Counted from the first letter of the stretch, positions 22,071 to 32,888 are shown. The stretch is 36,034 bases of DNA from Endothia cerciana (GCA_026119935.1 JALRMH010000096.1:1-36034), one strand, 5' to 3'. Numbers and translations are program-made. Notes: generated from the letters alone by a model not told the origin.

Positions 22071-22821
22071 ATGGGTGGCCAACTTTCTAAGATGATGGGC
22101 AGGATCTTCGGGTCCAAGGAGATGCGCCTGCTCATGCTCGGCCTCGACGCCGCCGGCAAGACCACTATCCTTTACAAGCTCAAGCTGGGCCAGGACGTCA
22201 CCACCATCCCCACCGTCGGCTTCAACGTCGAGACCGTCACTTACAAGAACGTCAAATTTAATGTCTGGGACGTCGGCGGCCAAGACAAGATCCGGCCCCT
22301 GTGGAGGCACTACTTTAGCGGTAAGCTTTATATACACGCTCCCTGACCCGGGCCGTCGTTTGAGGCCTCTGCACAGGAGATGGGTCACTGACTTGTCGAC
22401 CCGTCGCGCGCAACAGGCACCCAGGGCCTCATCTTCGTCATTGACTCGTCCGACCGCGCACGCATGGAGGAGGCCAGGCAGGAACTGCACCGCATCATCA
22501 ACGACAGGGAGATGAAAGACAGTCTGCTGCTGGTCTTCGCCAACAAACAGGACCTTGACAATGGTGAGTCCCCCCAGAGCCCTCCCGTCGACCCGACCGT
22601 GATACGTAGATAGACAGACTCCCCCGGGCTGACACGCCGTTCTTCCTCATCCTACAGCCATGAAGCCACAGGAGGTGACCGAGGCCCTCAAGCTCAACCA
22701 GCTCAAGGACAAGATATGGTTCGTCGTGCCTAGCTGCGCAACGACCGGCGAGGGCCTGCTCGAGGGCCTGGCCTGGCTGTCCAACAACGTCAAGACCCCC
22801 GCTGCCCCGGCCAAGAAGTAG
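22071..22821 (+). CDS. arfB: ARF family small GTPase, ARF6/ArfB class
   Basis: Three exons: 22071-22320, 22417-22563 and 22658-22821, with GTAAGC..ACAG and GTGAGT..ACAG introns, both splitting a codon after its first base; 186 residues. Gly2 (MGGQLSK) is the expected myristoylation site. Nucleotide-binding motifs are intact: P-loop GLDAAGKT (24-31), DVGGQ (67-71), NKQD (126-129) and SCAT (158-161). The effector stretch VTTIPTVGFNVETVTYKNVKFNVWDVGG and the motif QELHRIINDREM (105-116) match ARF6 rather than ARF1, which has a different sequence there. ARF6-class proteins (yeast Arf3, Aspergillus ArfB) act at the plasma membrane in endocytosis and polarised growth. The C-terminus has an extra Ala/Pro/Lys tail. 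It is convergent with the kinase gene at 23924. Confidence 0.95.
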
Positions 22822-23923
22822 GAGCTCTAGGAGTGTGCGAGGCGGGTCATGGGTGCTGTAAGGACGCGCTGGCGGTCCTTCATCAGTTGTTGATACTGCC
22901 GGTCACCTACATATCTTGTTGGGCGGGTAGGAGGCCCAGTGGTGGTCGTTACCAGGTGAAGCCTAGGTGAAGCGCAGGCGAGGATCTGATGGAGGACGGG
23001 GAGCGCTCATGGTCCCCATCTGGCAAGTCCACTTCCATGAACCATCGCCGCTTGCAGCGAAGGGGGCAGTCTGGCCTAGCAGCGGGCGACGGCGGGCATC
23101 CCATCGCACAAGCAACGGGGTCTGCGGTTTCTGAGGTTCCCCTTTCCTGCCCTTCCTATCTTGTTTCTTGCATCATGGCCCTACGTATGACGAACCCTCC
23201 CCCCCCCCCCAAAAAACAACAATAATCCTCTTCTGTACATTCATGTAATCCTCATCGTCTTAACCCTTTTTCTTTTCTTTTTTTTTTTATCTTCCTTTTG
23301 TTCTGGAGGGATACCCCAAAGCGAAAATTCAGGACCTATAAAACAGAAAAGATCCCGTCGTTCCAACACTGGATTCTGATCGCCGGCGTGATGTTAGTTG
23401 GGACTGAGAGGTGCTCATTATCTGCATCAAGGGTCGCCTTAGCTCTAGTTGGTATGCATTGCGGAGCCTCTGGAATGCATACAGGTGCTGCAGATTGCAA
23501 GATCCGTCATGGCGGCGAGATGAGACAGCGTCTTGAGATCAATTCTGCCCAGGCAGACTCATCTGTAGCTGACCAGCCGGAGGGTTTTTTTTTTTGGGGG
23601 GGGGGGGGCGGGTCGGACTTCAACGTCCGGAGAGGCCGCTATAACCTGGAACATGGACCCTCGTGGAAAAGGGTGAGATCCGTGGATCATGCTGTATATG
23701 TGCTTTGTAGTCACCTAGCCCTTGCAAAGGACAGCTCTTGTCTTGATCATGCCCCGTAACGCCACGCTTTGTATATGCATGCACAAACCCATGGCACAAT
23801 CCACGCCTAAGCAAGTCTCAGAATCCGACGCACGCACAAGTGATGGTACGAGGGACATCAGGTGGTGTCAAGCGCCCTCGGCCTGCTGCGCCGTGCCCTT
23901 CTAAGTGTCTGCAGGCTCAATCC
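22822..23923. other. 1.1 kb between the convergent ARF and Ssn3 genes
   Basis: No gene recognised. It holds a C12 run followed by A6 (23199-23216), a T-rich stretch at 23270-23290, and a T11-G13 run at about 23585-23608. Both 3' untranslated regions should lie here. Confidence 0.5.
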
Positions 23924-26433
23924 CTAGCCTTCCTTGACCCTCTTCCCCGGCCGCAGCGAATCATCGGGCAGGCCACTCCTCTTAGTGCCTGGCAGGCTGC
24001 TCGTCCGGATGTCATTGTCGTCCTGGCTGACCCGGCGGTGCGGATATTCCATCTTCAGGCCCTCGAAGCAGTTGGCGCTGGGCCGGTCGGGCCCCGTGGT
24101 GAAGAAGGGGTGCTGCAGCGCCTGGGCCGCGGTCAGCCTCTTCTCCGGGTCGTACTCGAGCAGTCCCGCGAGGAGCTTGTACCCTTCCTGCCCCAGGCTG
24201 GCGAGCGAGCTGGGGCCGCCATTGGGGCCGGGCGCCGACGTGCCGGTGCTCGTATTGATGGTGGCATAGTACCACTTCTCCAGCTGGCTGCCCAGGGGCT
24301 GCTGCTGTGAGTGGTGGTGGTGGTGGTGGTGGTGGTGTCCACGCCCGTGGTGGCCGCCGTGGTGTGGCATAGGCGGAGTCAGCTGCTGCATAGCCTGGTA
24401 CTCGGGCATGTGCACCAGGAGCGGCCATCTCTCCTTCGTCGGCATGCCCATGACGTCAACAATCTTCTGCATCTGGTTTCGCTGGAACGGTACAGTCTTC
24501 TTGCTGTCCATTTTGGCCTCCTCCCCCTTAAAGATAGGCCGTAGGCTCAGCAGCTCCGCAAAGATACAGCCCAGCGCCCACATGTCGATGGCCGGCGTGT
24601 AGTGACGAGAGCCCAGCAGCAGCTCGGGGGCCCGGTACCAGATGGTGACGACGACCTTGTCCCCGCTGTACAGGCTGTGCAGGGGCTTCTGGAACATGCG
24701 TGCCAGGCCGAGGTCGCCGATCTTGACCTCGCCGGCGGAGGTGACCATGATGTTGGCGGGCTTGAGGTCTCGGTGCAGGACCCAGTTCGAGTGGAGGTAC
24801 TGGCAGCCGTTAAACAGCTGGAACATGATGCTCTTTATGGTGGCGGGCGGGATGGGATGGCGCGGCTGCTGGGTGTGGTGGTGAATAATCTGCAGCAGGT
24901 CGTGCTCGGCGTACTCAAAGACCATGAAGATGCACTTGTCCTCAAGGATGATCTCGTGCAGCTTGATGACGCTGGCATGCGACAGCTCGCTGCACAGGGC
25001 CATCTCCCGCACCGCCGACTGCGAGATGCCCGTGTACGTCACCACCTCGCCCTCCTTGTCCGGCTTGAACTTCTTGATCGCAAACTCCCCGGCCTGGCCC
25101 TGCCGGCCCAACGCCTTGTACACGCGGCCATACGTCCCGGAGCTGATGAAGCCGATAACCTTGTACCGGTCAATCACCCGGACCTTGGACTGGTAGCCGA
25201 CTGGGCCAAAGGCACCACGATCGGCTGGATCTGTGTAATTTGCAGGTCAGTGGAGAGGCGCAGATCATCTCGCGTGAGGCAACGAGACCATGGGCGGCAT
25301 CAGGTGACATGACGAGTGAAGGTGAGGGGAGAGGACGAGCAGCTGGTCGTACAGGATGAAGAGAAAGACGACCCCTGCCTCGACAGACCAGGTCTTGCCG
25401 GACCCGCCTGGATTGCTGACGACTGCCGGGACAGACCGTACTGTCTTACCCCCGCCGCCGAGTTCATCATGTCGCTGCTGCTGCGGATGATGAAGAAGGC
25501 AAGGAGAGGAGATCGAGCACCGAGTCTGGAGAGGGGGAAGGGCAGGGGTTCCGGGGCTCGTGGTCTCAATCACCCGCCAGCATAATCTGCCCGAGGTGTT
25601 CAAGACTGCATGCGGGCTGGATTGGGTGTGCCTGAACCGGGGACTTTTTCTGGCCGCCAGCTAACATCCGACGGGTCCGGAGGACTCCGCAAGGCTATCG
25701 GTCACAAGCAGATCGGCCCCATTGCCGGTCTCCCCGGAAGCGAGATGAGAGGCCCGTGTATGATGGGGAAGCCGGGGTCGATATGTAGGGCAATATGTAC
25801 CCGCGGGCAAGGAGGTTGGGTCAGGTAGCGAGGGCTTCAAGATGAGAGACGAAAAGAGTGAGAGCAACAGGAAGGAAGGGCAGGGCAGGGCAGGGCCGGG
25901 CGCCGAGCAGAGGAGGGACGAGGTAGAGAGGCAGCGGAGGGTCAGATGAGGGCTGGCTGTTGGCTAGACTGAAGCGGATAGGCAATGCGAAGGGCAGCCA
26001 GAAAGGACGAGTGGGTGAACGGGATTGAGGGAGATTGTCAAGACGGGATCAGCAAGAACAAATACATCAGATAGAGTGCATGTACGCAGCGGGGGTGAGA
26101 GGTCATCCAGTCCCTTCAGGGCGACCGGTGAGTAACGGCAGAGGTTAGGTAAAGCAAATCGGTCACACAAAGAGCGTTACTCAAGAGACACATTCATTTG
26201 TTCATCCGGAGGCCTGATTTCGCGACCACGGCGAGAGCGAGAGCGAGAGAGACGGAGAGGGAGAGGAGGGGGGGAAGGAGGGAAGAGAAAGGACGGGACT
26301 GTAGTGTAGTCTCTTGTGTGCTCTTACCTTCAAAAGCGGCCTGGACGCTCCTCTTGAGTGAGGTAGAGCCCGAGTGTTGGTGTGTGAGCGTTCTGCCCGA
26401 CCCTTGAGAAGCCACCGACGATGGGTTGGTCAT
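23924..26433 (-). CDS. ssn3: Mediator complex cyclin-dependent kinase Ssn3 (CDK8/Srb10)
   Basis: The main exon is 25230-23924. I infer a first exon 26433-26328 (MTNPSSVASQGSGRTLTHQH start), joined across a 1097-bp GTAAGA..ACAG intron whose phase fits (GAA G / AT CCA); 470 residues in total. The kinase domain runs from about 55 to 414: SSGTYGRVY glycine loop, catalytic Lys88 (EFAIKKF), the C-helix SQSAVRE (105-111) typical of fungal CDK8, HRDLKP with Asp190, DLG with Asp208 in place of DFG, and GDKVVVTIWYRAPE activation segment without a phospho-Thr. GYQSKVRVIDRYK before the domain is characteristic of Ssn3. With cyclin C, Med12 and Med13 it forms the nuclear kinase module that modulates RNA polymerase II. 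An insert at about 323-383 in the C-lobe is His/Gly/Ser-rich with nine His in a row (334-342). The kinase call is firm; exon 1 is tentative. Confidence 0.9.
25877..25900. repeat. GGGCA pentanucleotide repeat in the long Ssn3 intron
   Basis: About four GGGCA units, the last altered to GGGCC. It lies inside the inferred 1.1-kb intron of the kinase gene. Confidence 0.6.
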
Positions 26434-27568
26434 GCTCCCGGGGCTGGCCTCTTCTTCTGCGTGCCGTACGCTACCCGAGCACGGAGTGCCCTGCCCTGCA
26501 GGAGGGCTGTGTGGATAGGTTAAGACAGATGGGCAGCAGAGGCGTTCCTGACCTGCGTCCGGTCGTACCCCGTACTGGCGACTGTCGGTCAAGTGTTGAT
26601 CCTGTGGCGCCCCTGATGATGTCGGAGGGGCCAACGACACCACCTCTGTCCGGTATGCACGACAGAGTGTCGGGTATGTACGAGGCCTCGGTAGGCCCGG
26701 TCCTAGTCCCTTCTAGGGGCCGAGAGCGACCGATATACGGATAGGTTGGTGCGGGGGCGCCCACTGGTTGCTAAGTGCTCTCAGATGCGCTCGTTCCGGC
26801 CGCCCCAGGTGCGTCCGGCACAGCGACAGGACAAGACGTGCGCCCAGTCTCGGATAGGAAGGGTTCAGAACTGGATCCGAGTATGGATCCCCGTGCCCGT
26901 TCTTGTGCTGCCCGTCCTGCTCGTCCTGCCCGTCCAGCCTCGGCCCAGACAAGGTGCTGTAGAGAGAGCTACCCGGCGGTGCCCAGGAACCCGGACTCGG
27001 CCTCGTTCGAGAAGAGACAGGACGGCCTGGCTGTGCGCAGGTCGCTTGGGTCTGTTGCGCCCGAGATCCCTCGGATCCCAGATCTCAGCAGCGGGTTGGG
27101 TAGGTTGGCAGGCGGATCATCGGTCGACAAAGATCTGGGCAGGCCACTGGAGACCGTTGCTGGGACGTCAGTGTTATCAGCAGATGAGGACCTTTGCTCT
27201 TTGCAGGGTCGTGGAGCAGCTTTGGTTAAGCTGGACCAGGTCGCCTGATATGTCGTGGACGTCTGGTCTGCCGTTGCAACCGTTTCAACACTAGGGCCAG
27301 CGAGGACTGCGGCTGAAGCGCTAACAACCCGCCCGCGGCGGGCCGAGGTAATCTGTTACTGCTGGAGCACCACCCCCCGGACTCCCTCTCCGACGTATCC
27401 GTCGCCTACACCTCAGAAGCAGGCTCATCATGCCTTCGCATACGTAGGGGCAAGTTTGACATCAAAGTTTATTGATTACTCTTTTTCCTTTCCCTCTCGG
27501 AGGCCGCGAGGCATCCACACAAAAGCCACAGCCCAACTCGGCGGCCACCCATCCGTCACGCGGTCGCA
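26434..27568. other. Interval between Ssn3 and ARP2 (tandem, minus strand)
   Basis: No gene recognised. Several overlapping open frames of 80-180 codons exist on both strands (for example 26746-27294) but they share the same DNA and show no domain. The right end should be the ARP2 3' untranslated region, the left end the Ssn3 promoter and leader. Confidence 0.45.
27468..27473 (-). terminator. AATAAA polyadenylation signal, probably of ARP2
   Basis: AATAAA on the minus strand about 95 bases after the ARP2 stop codon. Spacing and orientation suit a 3'-end processing signal. Fungal signals are loose, so this is suggestive only. Confidence 0.4.
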
Positions 27569-28997
27569 CTACCTCGGTCCCAGCTTCTCGAGCACCCTGG
27601 GGCCCTGCTCCTCCCACTCCTGCTTCGTGATCCACATGCTCTCCTTGTCCGCCATGATGTTGGCCAGCACCGCACCTCCCAGAAACACCATGTGACGCCG
27701 TCTCGGCGGGTCTTCTATCCTGACCTTGAACCTGCTCAAGCGCTCCGGGTTGCCCTCCAGCACCCGCGTCAGCCACAGCTGCTTCAGCTCCTTCTCCAGC
27801 CGCGAAGGCAGGCCCGGGTACATGCTGCTCCCACCAGACAGGACGATGGCCTTGAACAGGGACGAGCGCACGTCCACGTCGGCGGCCTGGATGGTGTTGA
27901 ACAGGAACTCGGCAATGCCCGGCTGCTCGCAGTCGACCAGGTGCGGCTGGAATAGACACTCGGGTGCCTCGAACCTCTCGCTTCCGACGCGGATGACGCG
28001 CCCGTCGGGTAGGGTGTAGCTCTCGACCAGCACGGTGGTGTCCTCGCTCAGGCGCTTGTCGAGCTCCAGGTCGTAGCTCACGTAGCACAGCTTCTCCTTG
28101 ATCTGGCGGACGGTCTCGAAGTCGGCGGTCCGGTTGAGGGCGTAGCCCCTGCGCAGCAGCAGGGCGATCAGGTTGCGGGTGACGTCGCGGCCGGCGACGT
28201 CGAGGCGGCGGGTGAGGTGGTTGAGGACGACGGATTCGTAGACGGGGACGATGTGGGTGACTCCGTCACCCGAGTCGACAACGACACCAGAGCTGAGACC
28301 TATCGCGCAAGTAGGAGGCAGTGGTGAGCATCCGTCGCCGTCGCCATCGTCATCATGATGCTGCCGCCGCCACCGCAGTAGCGTCTCGGGAGCCCGTGGC
28401 TCTGAAGGGGAAGGACGAGGGGGGCATACCTTGTGCGTAGAGGGCCAGGACGGCCTGGATGGCAACGTAGACACCGCCGAATGCGTAGCGATCGAACATG
28501 ACCTCGCACATCTGCTCGCGGTTCCTGAGCGGGTTCATGGGGGGCTCGGTCAGGAGGATCTTGCGGCCGGTGGGATCAACCTTCATCTTCTCGAAGAAGG
28601 TATAGTCCCAGAGGTGCTGCATGTCGTCCCACTTCTTGACGATGCCATTCTCCATGGGGTAGCTGATCTGGAGCATGGTGCGGGCGGCAGCGGCCTCGTC
28701 ACCACACATGATGTCCTTGATGACCATGTCGCTCTCGCCGGCGCCCTTCTCCTCGGTACGCAGGATGGGCCGGCCGACAATGGAAGGGTACTGGAACTCG
28801 GGGAAGTTTTGGGCGGCATAGCCGACCTTGAGGAAGCCGGTACCGCCATCGAGGACTGGAGAGCGAGGGCGGTGGAGAGTCAGTCAGCAGCCAACAGGCA
28901 GAAGACGGAATGCCAGATGTCGGCCTGTGGTATCAGGAGGTGTCTTTGGGGGGGGGGGTTGGGGGGTTGCCATACCGATGGGAGGCGGGTTTGCCAT
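27569..28997 (-). CDS. arp2: Actin-related protein 2 (Arp2/3 complex)
   Basis: Three exons on the minus strand: 28997-28976 (MANPPPI plus one base), 28855-28430 and 28299-27569, with GTATGG..CCAG and GTATGC..ATAG introns, frame kept; 392 residues, the usual ARP2 length. Actin-fold nucleotide motifs are present: DGGTGFLKVGYA (10-21), DSGDGVTH (158-165) and GGSSMYPG (305-312). The segment RTEEKGAGESDMVIKDIMCGDEA and the end WITKQEWEEQGP identify ARP2 rather than actin or ARP3. With ARP3 and five ARPC subunits it nucleates branched actin at endocytic patches and hyphal tips. The tiny 22-base first exon is unusual but its join restores the canonical N-terminus. The first intron holds an 11-G run and a 6-G run. 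It is divergent from the racemase gene at 29706. Confidence 0.96.
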
Positions 28998-29705
28998 AGT
29001 GAGGGACGGCAAGTCCAGTAGCTGGATGGAGGTTCGTGAAGGGCTGCCTGACAGAGGTTTGGGATGGGTGAGGATGTAGCGGGCCGAGCGACGGTCGGTG
29101 TCGCAGTGCTCCTGGCGGTGCGGTGCGGTGATGGACCTCGATCGGTGGTGGGCGGTGATGGTGTTGTCTGCCAGCCCTGATGACGGTACGGGGTACCACG
29201 TACGGCCTGGTCTACAGGGTCCGAGTTACATGCGGACAGCTACATAGTACGTAGTACTACGGTACTACGGTAAGGTCCTACAGGCTATTAGGTACCGTAT
29301 GGGGCACTGTATGCACTAAAGCTGCGGTGCCGTGGCATGCGCGTGTGGTTGCGCACCGCATACAATACGGGGCCCTTCAGGGGGGGGGGGGTTGAGCTGG
29401 GCACGCTGAGCTGCCAGGTGGGCCCGTCGTCACCCCTGGACGTCAGCACCTGGGCAGGCACCCACCCCTCGAAGCTCTGCCACAATAGCTTGTTAAGGCT
29501 GCCCCACCCACGTTACCAAGCAGCATGGTCCTCTGTGAACGGTACATACTATGGTAGTCGTGCTATTGGTACATGGTGAGCCGGTGGGTGCTACGGAGTA
29601 CGCTCTTTAAGCTTCGAGTCCCCACTCCTTCTTCCTCTTCTTCCTTTATCAGATACCCAGCTCGAATAGCTCACCCGGACGAGGCTCCCGACCCGTCAGT
29701 TCGAG
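28998..29705. promoter_or_regulatory. Divergent promoter region between ARP2 and the racemase gene
   Basis: No gene recognised. The interval contains ten GTAC palindromes between 29186 and 29601, a GGTGC-type repeat near 29114-29130 and a G12 run at 29380-29391. It must hold the promoters of both flanking genes. A TTCTTCCTCTTCTTCC stretch at about 29630-29645 suits the plus-strand gene's leader. Confidence 0.5.
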
Positions 29706-30624
29706 ATGAGTCCTCGTCTGCCCACTAGAGATGGCGATCTACGCTTGTTGGTCGTCAATCCAAACTCATCCGAGGACATGACCCATGGCATGGAACTGGC
29801 CATTACCAGCATGGATCTACCACAAGTATGAGCCCTCAGCTTGGTGGAGCCGTGGGAGTGCACCGCACTGCGCTGCGCTGCGCTGCTCTTTTCGCTCACC
29901 GATGATATACGCAAGCATGGCTGATGTGATGTAGTCCGTGAGCATCACCATGTACACAGCACCCCCGGACAGCGGCAGCCCTGCCAGCATCAACAACTCA
30001 GACGACATAGAGGCAAGTACTCAGGCAGTGTGGAGCCATCTGCGTGAGACACAAAAGCTAGACGGTTACCACGGCGTCCTTATTGCCTGCTACAGCTCGC
30101 ACCCCCTTGTGGGAAGGATAGCAGGTTACTACCCAGACATTGCCGTGACGGGAATCTTTGAGGCGAGCATAGTTGCGGCCCTCCCGCTGTTGAGAAGGCC
30201 GGGTCCTGGCGGGGAAGGCGGCGGCGGCTGGGGCATCGTCACCACCGGTCAGTTCTGGGAGGACCATCTCACTTTAGCTATGCAGGAATTCCTTGGCGAC
30301 AAGGCAGGGCACGTCAACAGATGGTTCCGCGGCGTCTTCACCACCGGCCTGGACGCTGGCGATTTCCACGGACGTGTGTCGCCGGATACGATGCGCGACA
30401 GGCTCACACAGGCTACCAGGCGGCTCTTGCAGAATGACAAGGTAGACTGTGTCATCATGGGATGTGCCGGCATGGCGGGCCTTGAGGAGATCATCCGGTC
30501 CACCATCAAAGCCGAGTACGGCGAGCACCAGGCAAAGAACGTTTATGTTCTTGACGGTGTCCGCGCGGGAGTGGAGGTTCTTCAGAACATGGTCAGGATG
30601 CGCCGCATGTTCTTGTCTCCTTGA
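29706..30624 (+). CDS. Asp/Glu/hydantoin racemase family protein, Dcg1-like
   Basis: Two exons: 29706-29825 (40 residues, with RLLVVNPNSSEDMTHGM, the family start) and 29935-30624, joined across a 109-bp GTATGA..GTAG intron in phase 0; 269 residues. The fold family uses two cysteines as acid/base: Cys92 (GVLIACYSSHP) and Cys217 (CVIMGCAGMAGLEE) sit in the expected positions. TAPPDSGSPASINNSDD just after the join is also a family hallmark. A Gly-rich loop (about 130-139) is extended. Relatives include yeast Dcg1, whose gene responds to nitrogen source, and bacterial hydantoin/allantoin racemases. The substrate here cannot be told from sequence, and no ureide gene lies nearby. It converges with the transporter gene, with 162 bases between the stops. 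Confidence 0.88.
29869..29888. repeat. TGCGC pentamer repeat inside the racemase intron
   Basis: About four units of CTGCG, close in type to the other pentamer repeats in the window. It fills part of the 109-bp intron. Confidence 0.6.
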
Positions 30625-30663
30625 CAACAGGCTCCTGGCGAGGGTCCGTTGATCAAAATTTTC

Positions 30664-30683
30664 CTTCTTCTTCTTCTTCTTCT
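30664..30683. repeat. TTC trinucleotide repeat between convergent genes
   Basis: Six or so TTC units, in the 162-bp gap between the racemase and transporter stop codons. Confidence 0.7.
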
Positions 30684-30786
30684 CTACTCGAGGGATATTG
30701 GTTGCCACTGCTTATTACGGCGGGAATATTGGAATACATAGCTCGTAGGTGCTCGCCCATCATGCATTCTTAGCGGCCAGAGTAGC

Positions 30787-32392
30787 TTAGTCCAAGCGTC
30801 TTGTGCGGCCCCAGACCTCATCCGCGCCCTTCTTGCCCTTGGTCTCGGGCACCCTGGTCGAGATGAATAGGGCAAACACCGCGGCGAAGCCTGCGAATAT
30901 GAAATAGACCCACCCGCCACGTCCGCCCAGCCAGCTGTTGAGAGCTGTATTGACAATGGGAAAGAACTGCGCCACAAGGAAGGTAGCCGTGTAGTTAGTA
31001 GCCAGGCACCAGGATTGCGTCGCCCCGACGGCCTCCTGGCCCACCAGCTCCGACGCAAGGATGAACGGCACTGGACCCAGTCCGACGGCGAAAAATCCGA
31101 CAAAGAAGGCGACGGCAAGAGCCGAGATGACCTTGAACCCCGTCAGGATCGAGATGGCCAGTGCCAGCGACGAGGCCCCCTGGCCGATAATGGACACCAG
31201 CAGGCATGTCTTGCGTCCCCACTTGTCAGGGAGGGGCGAGCATGCCGCCGTCATGACGAGATTGACGGCGGAAACGAGGATAGTCAGGACGATGGAGCTC
31301 AGGGGTAGCAGGCCGTTGAGGAGCGCCACCGAGTACATCACTATCGAGTTGATGCCGCACAGCTGCTGGGCGAACATGACCCCCATGACCACGATCATAG
31401 CCGGTCGGTATAGAGGATCCCTGAGCGCCTGCATGACCCCGATGTGCTGGACCTCCCCCCTCTCGACCACCTGCGGTGGGGCCAGTAGGCCCTGCTCCTC
31501 ACTAGCATCTACGGCAGCCTTAGCAGCGCCGGAACTCCAGAGGACGACCTCATCGTCGATGTTGAAGCGCGGCCCACGGATACGCTGCAGGACCTTCCGG
31601 CCCCCCGGGGCGTCCCCCTTAACAGTGGCCAACCAGGCAGGGCTCTCAGGGATCAAGAAGGTGAGCGCACCCTGTCCAGCAGCGATGAAGCCGCTAATGC
31701 CCAAAATCCATCGCCAGGCAGAACCGTGACTCAGGAAATATCCCAGCGCCTGAGCGGCCAGTATTCCAGTATTGCAACTGATCTGTGTGAAAGCACCAAA
31801 GAAGCCCCTCTCGGCAGGAGGTGCAACCTCGGAAATGTAAAGCGGCACGATGACGGTGCTGGCGCCGGACCCGAGACCTGACACGAAGCGGCCGAGCCCA
31901 AGGAGCCAAGCACCGGGAGCCAGGGCCTCGATGGCAGAGCCGAGGACGAAGGTTACAGCTGTTATCTGTATGGACAGCCACCGGCCCTTCTTGGAGGTAA
32001 TGGGCCCAGCTGCTAGTGCGCCGACGAGACCGCCGATGGTGAAGACGGAGGAGATGGCGGCGAAGGCGGCCTCCCCCATAGGTATGCCCTTGCAGTGATC
32101 GGCGGTGTCAGTGGTGTAGGAGGAGATCTTGGCGGTGACACGGGCTAGAGCGCCGACGGAGGGGTCATCATCCTCGCAGGTGATGATATGTTGGGGGGCG
32201 TTCAACTCGGACTAGACAGGGAACAAAGGGAATTGGTTAGCCAGAGTCGCAAGGAGATGGGCAACAGCCGTGCCAGAGGACAAGCACGGAGGGCCATACC
32301 AAGTGATAGCCGAACTGAAAAGGGCCGAGGGTGGCTATGGAGACGAGGAGGACCAGGAAAGGCGACACATCGCGGGCGTCCAGGCCGGGCAT
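30787..32392 (-). CDS. MFS sugar-transporter family membrane protein
   Basis: Two exons on the minus strand: 32392-32300 (31 residues, MPGLDARDVSPFLVLLVSIA start) and 32211-30787, joined across an 88-bp GTATGG..CTAG intron in phase 0; 505 residues. The first exon supplies helix 1 (LVLLVSIATLGPFQFGYHL) and the rest gives eleven further hydrophobic segments, the usual twelve. Family marks are GRFVSGLGSGASTVIVPLYISEVAP (about 138-162), PESPAWL (219-225) and PETKGK near the C-terminus (486-491). It resembles the fungal Vps73/YBR241C-like and GLUT-like branch more than high-affinity hexose carriers, by its short N-terminus and YISEVAPP motif; I am not certain of this. Substrate and membrane (plasma or vacuolar) are not determinable. 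The 32390 ATG is chosen because it opens directly before helix 1. The start lies about 380 bases from the repeat array. Confidence 0.9.
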
Positions 32393-32775
32393 GACCGTCG
32401 AGGCTTGTTGAGACGAGTGACGGAGACAACACAGCACACAGCACAGAGGAGATCTGAGGACCGACCACAGAGAGTTTCTGATAAGAGGAATCCAGACTGC
32501 GCTTCTCGATCGCTCCGGGAGTTCGAGTTGAGTCGCTATGAAGGAAGGGAGCCTAATTATCTAGAACGCGGCGGAGACACAATGACCTCTCTCTAGTTAT
32601 ATGGTCCGAAACATACGGATATGCAATTTTGTTCGTATAAGTATTGTATAGGAGGATGAGGGTTGCAGGTGAAGGTTGAATATGAACGAACACAAATACG
32701 TACTTGTGCTGCTGTGTCGATGAGGTGGGCTGGCAGCAGGTGGCCGTTAGTGCAAGAGCATGGGTGCTAGACTAG
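32393..32775 (-). promoter_or_regulatory. Upstream region of the transporter gene
   Basis: No gene recognised. It is ordinary unique DNA up to the first repeat module, and presumably carries the transporter promoter. There is an AT-rich part around 32600-32660. Confidence 0.45.
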
Positions 32776-32888
32776 TGTTATGACCCATCCAACATGCAGG
32801 TCACAGAACAGGCCACGAACAACAGGAACCAGCTGCCAGGGACTCCAACAGTCAGCAGCGTGATTACATAACCCAGGGTTAGGGTTAC
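32776..32888. repeat. Direct repeat module, copy 1
   Basis: About 113 bases starting TGTTATGACCCATCC, with GGTCACAGAACAGG and CAACAGTCAGCAGC inside, and ending in CCCAGGGTTAGGGTTAC, which contains two telomere-like TTAGGG-type units. It is followed by a spacer of 104 bases with a hairpin. Confidence 0.85.

Noticed and set aside
24602..25312. Plus-strand open frame of 236 codons
   Set aside because: It is antisense to the kinase exon, whose motifs are unmistakable. Such shadows are common in GC-rich genes.
26746..27294. Open frame of 182 codons between Ssn3 and ARP2
   Set aside because: A second, unrelated frame (26775-27248) covers the same DNA; neither shows a domain.
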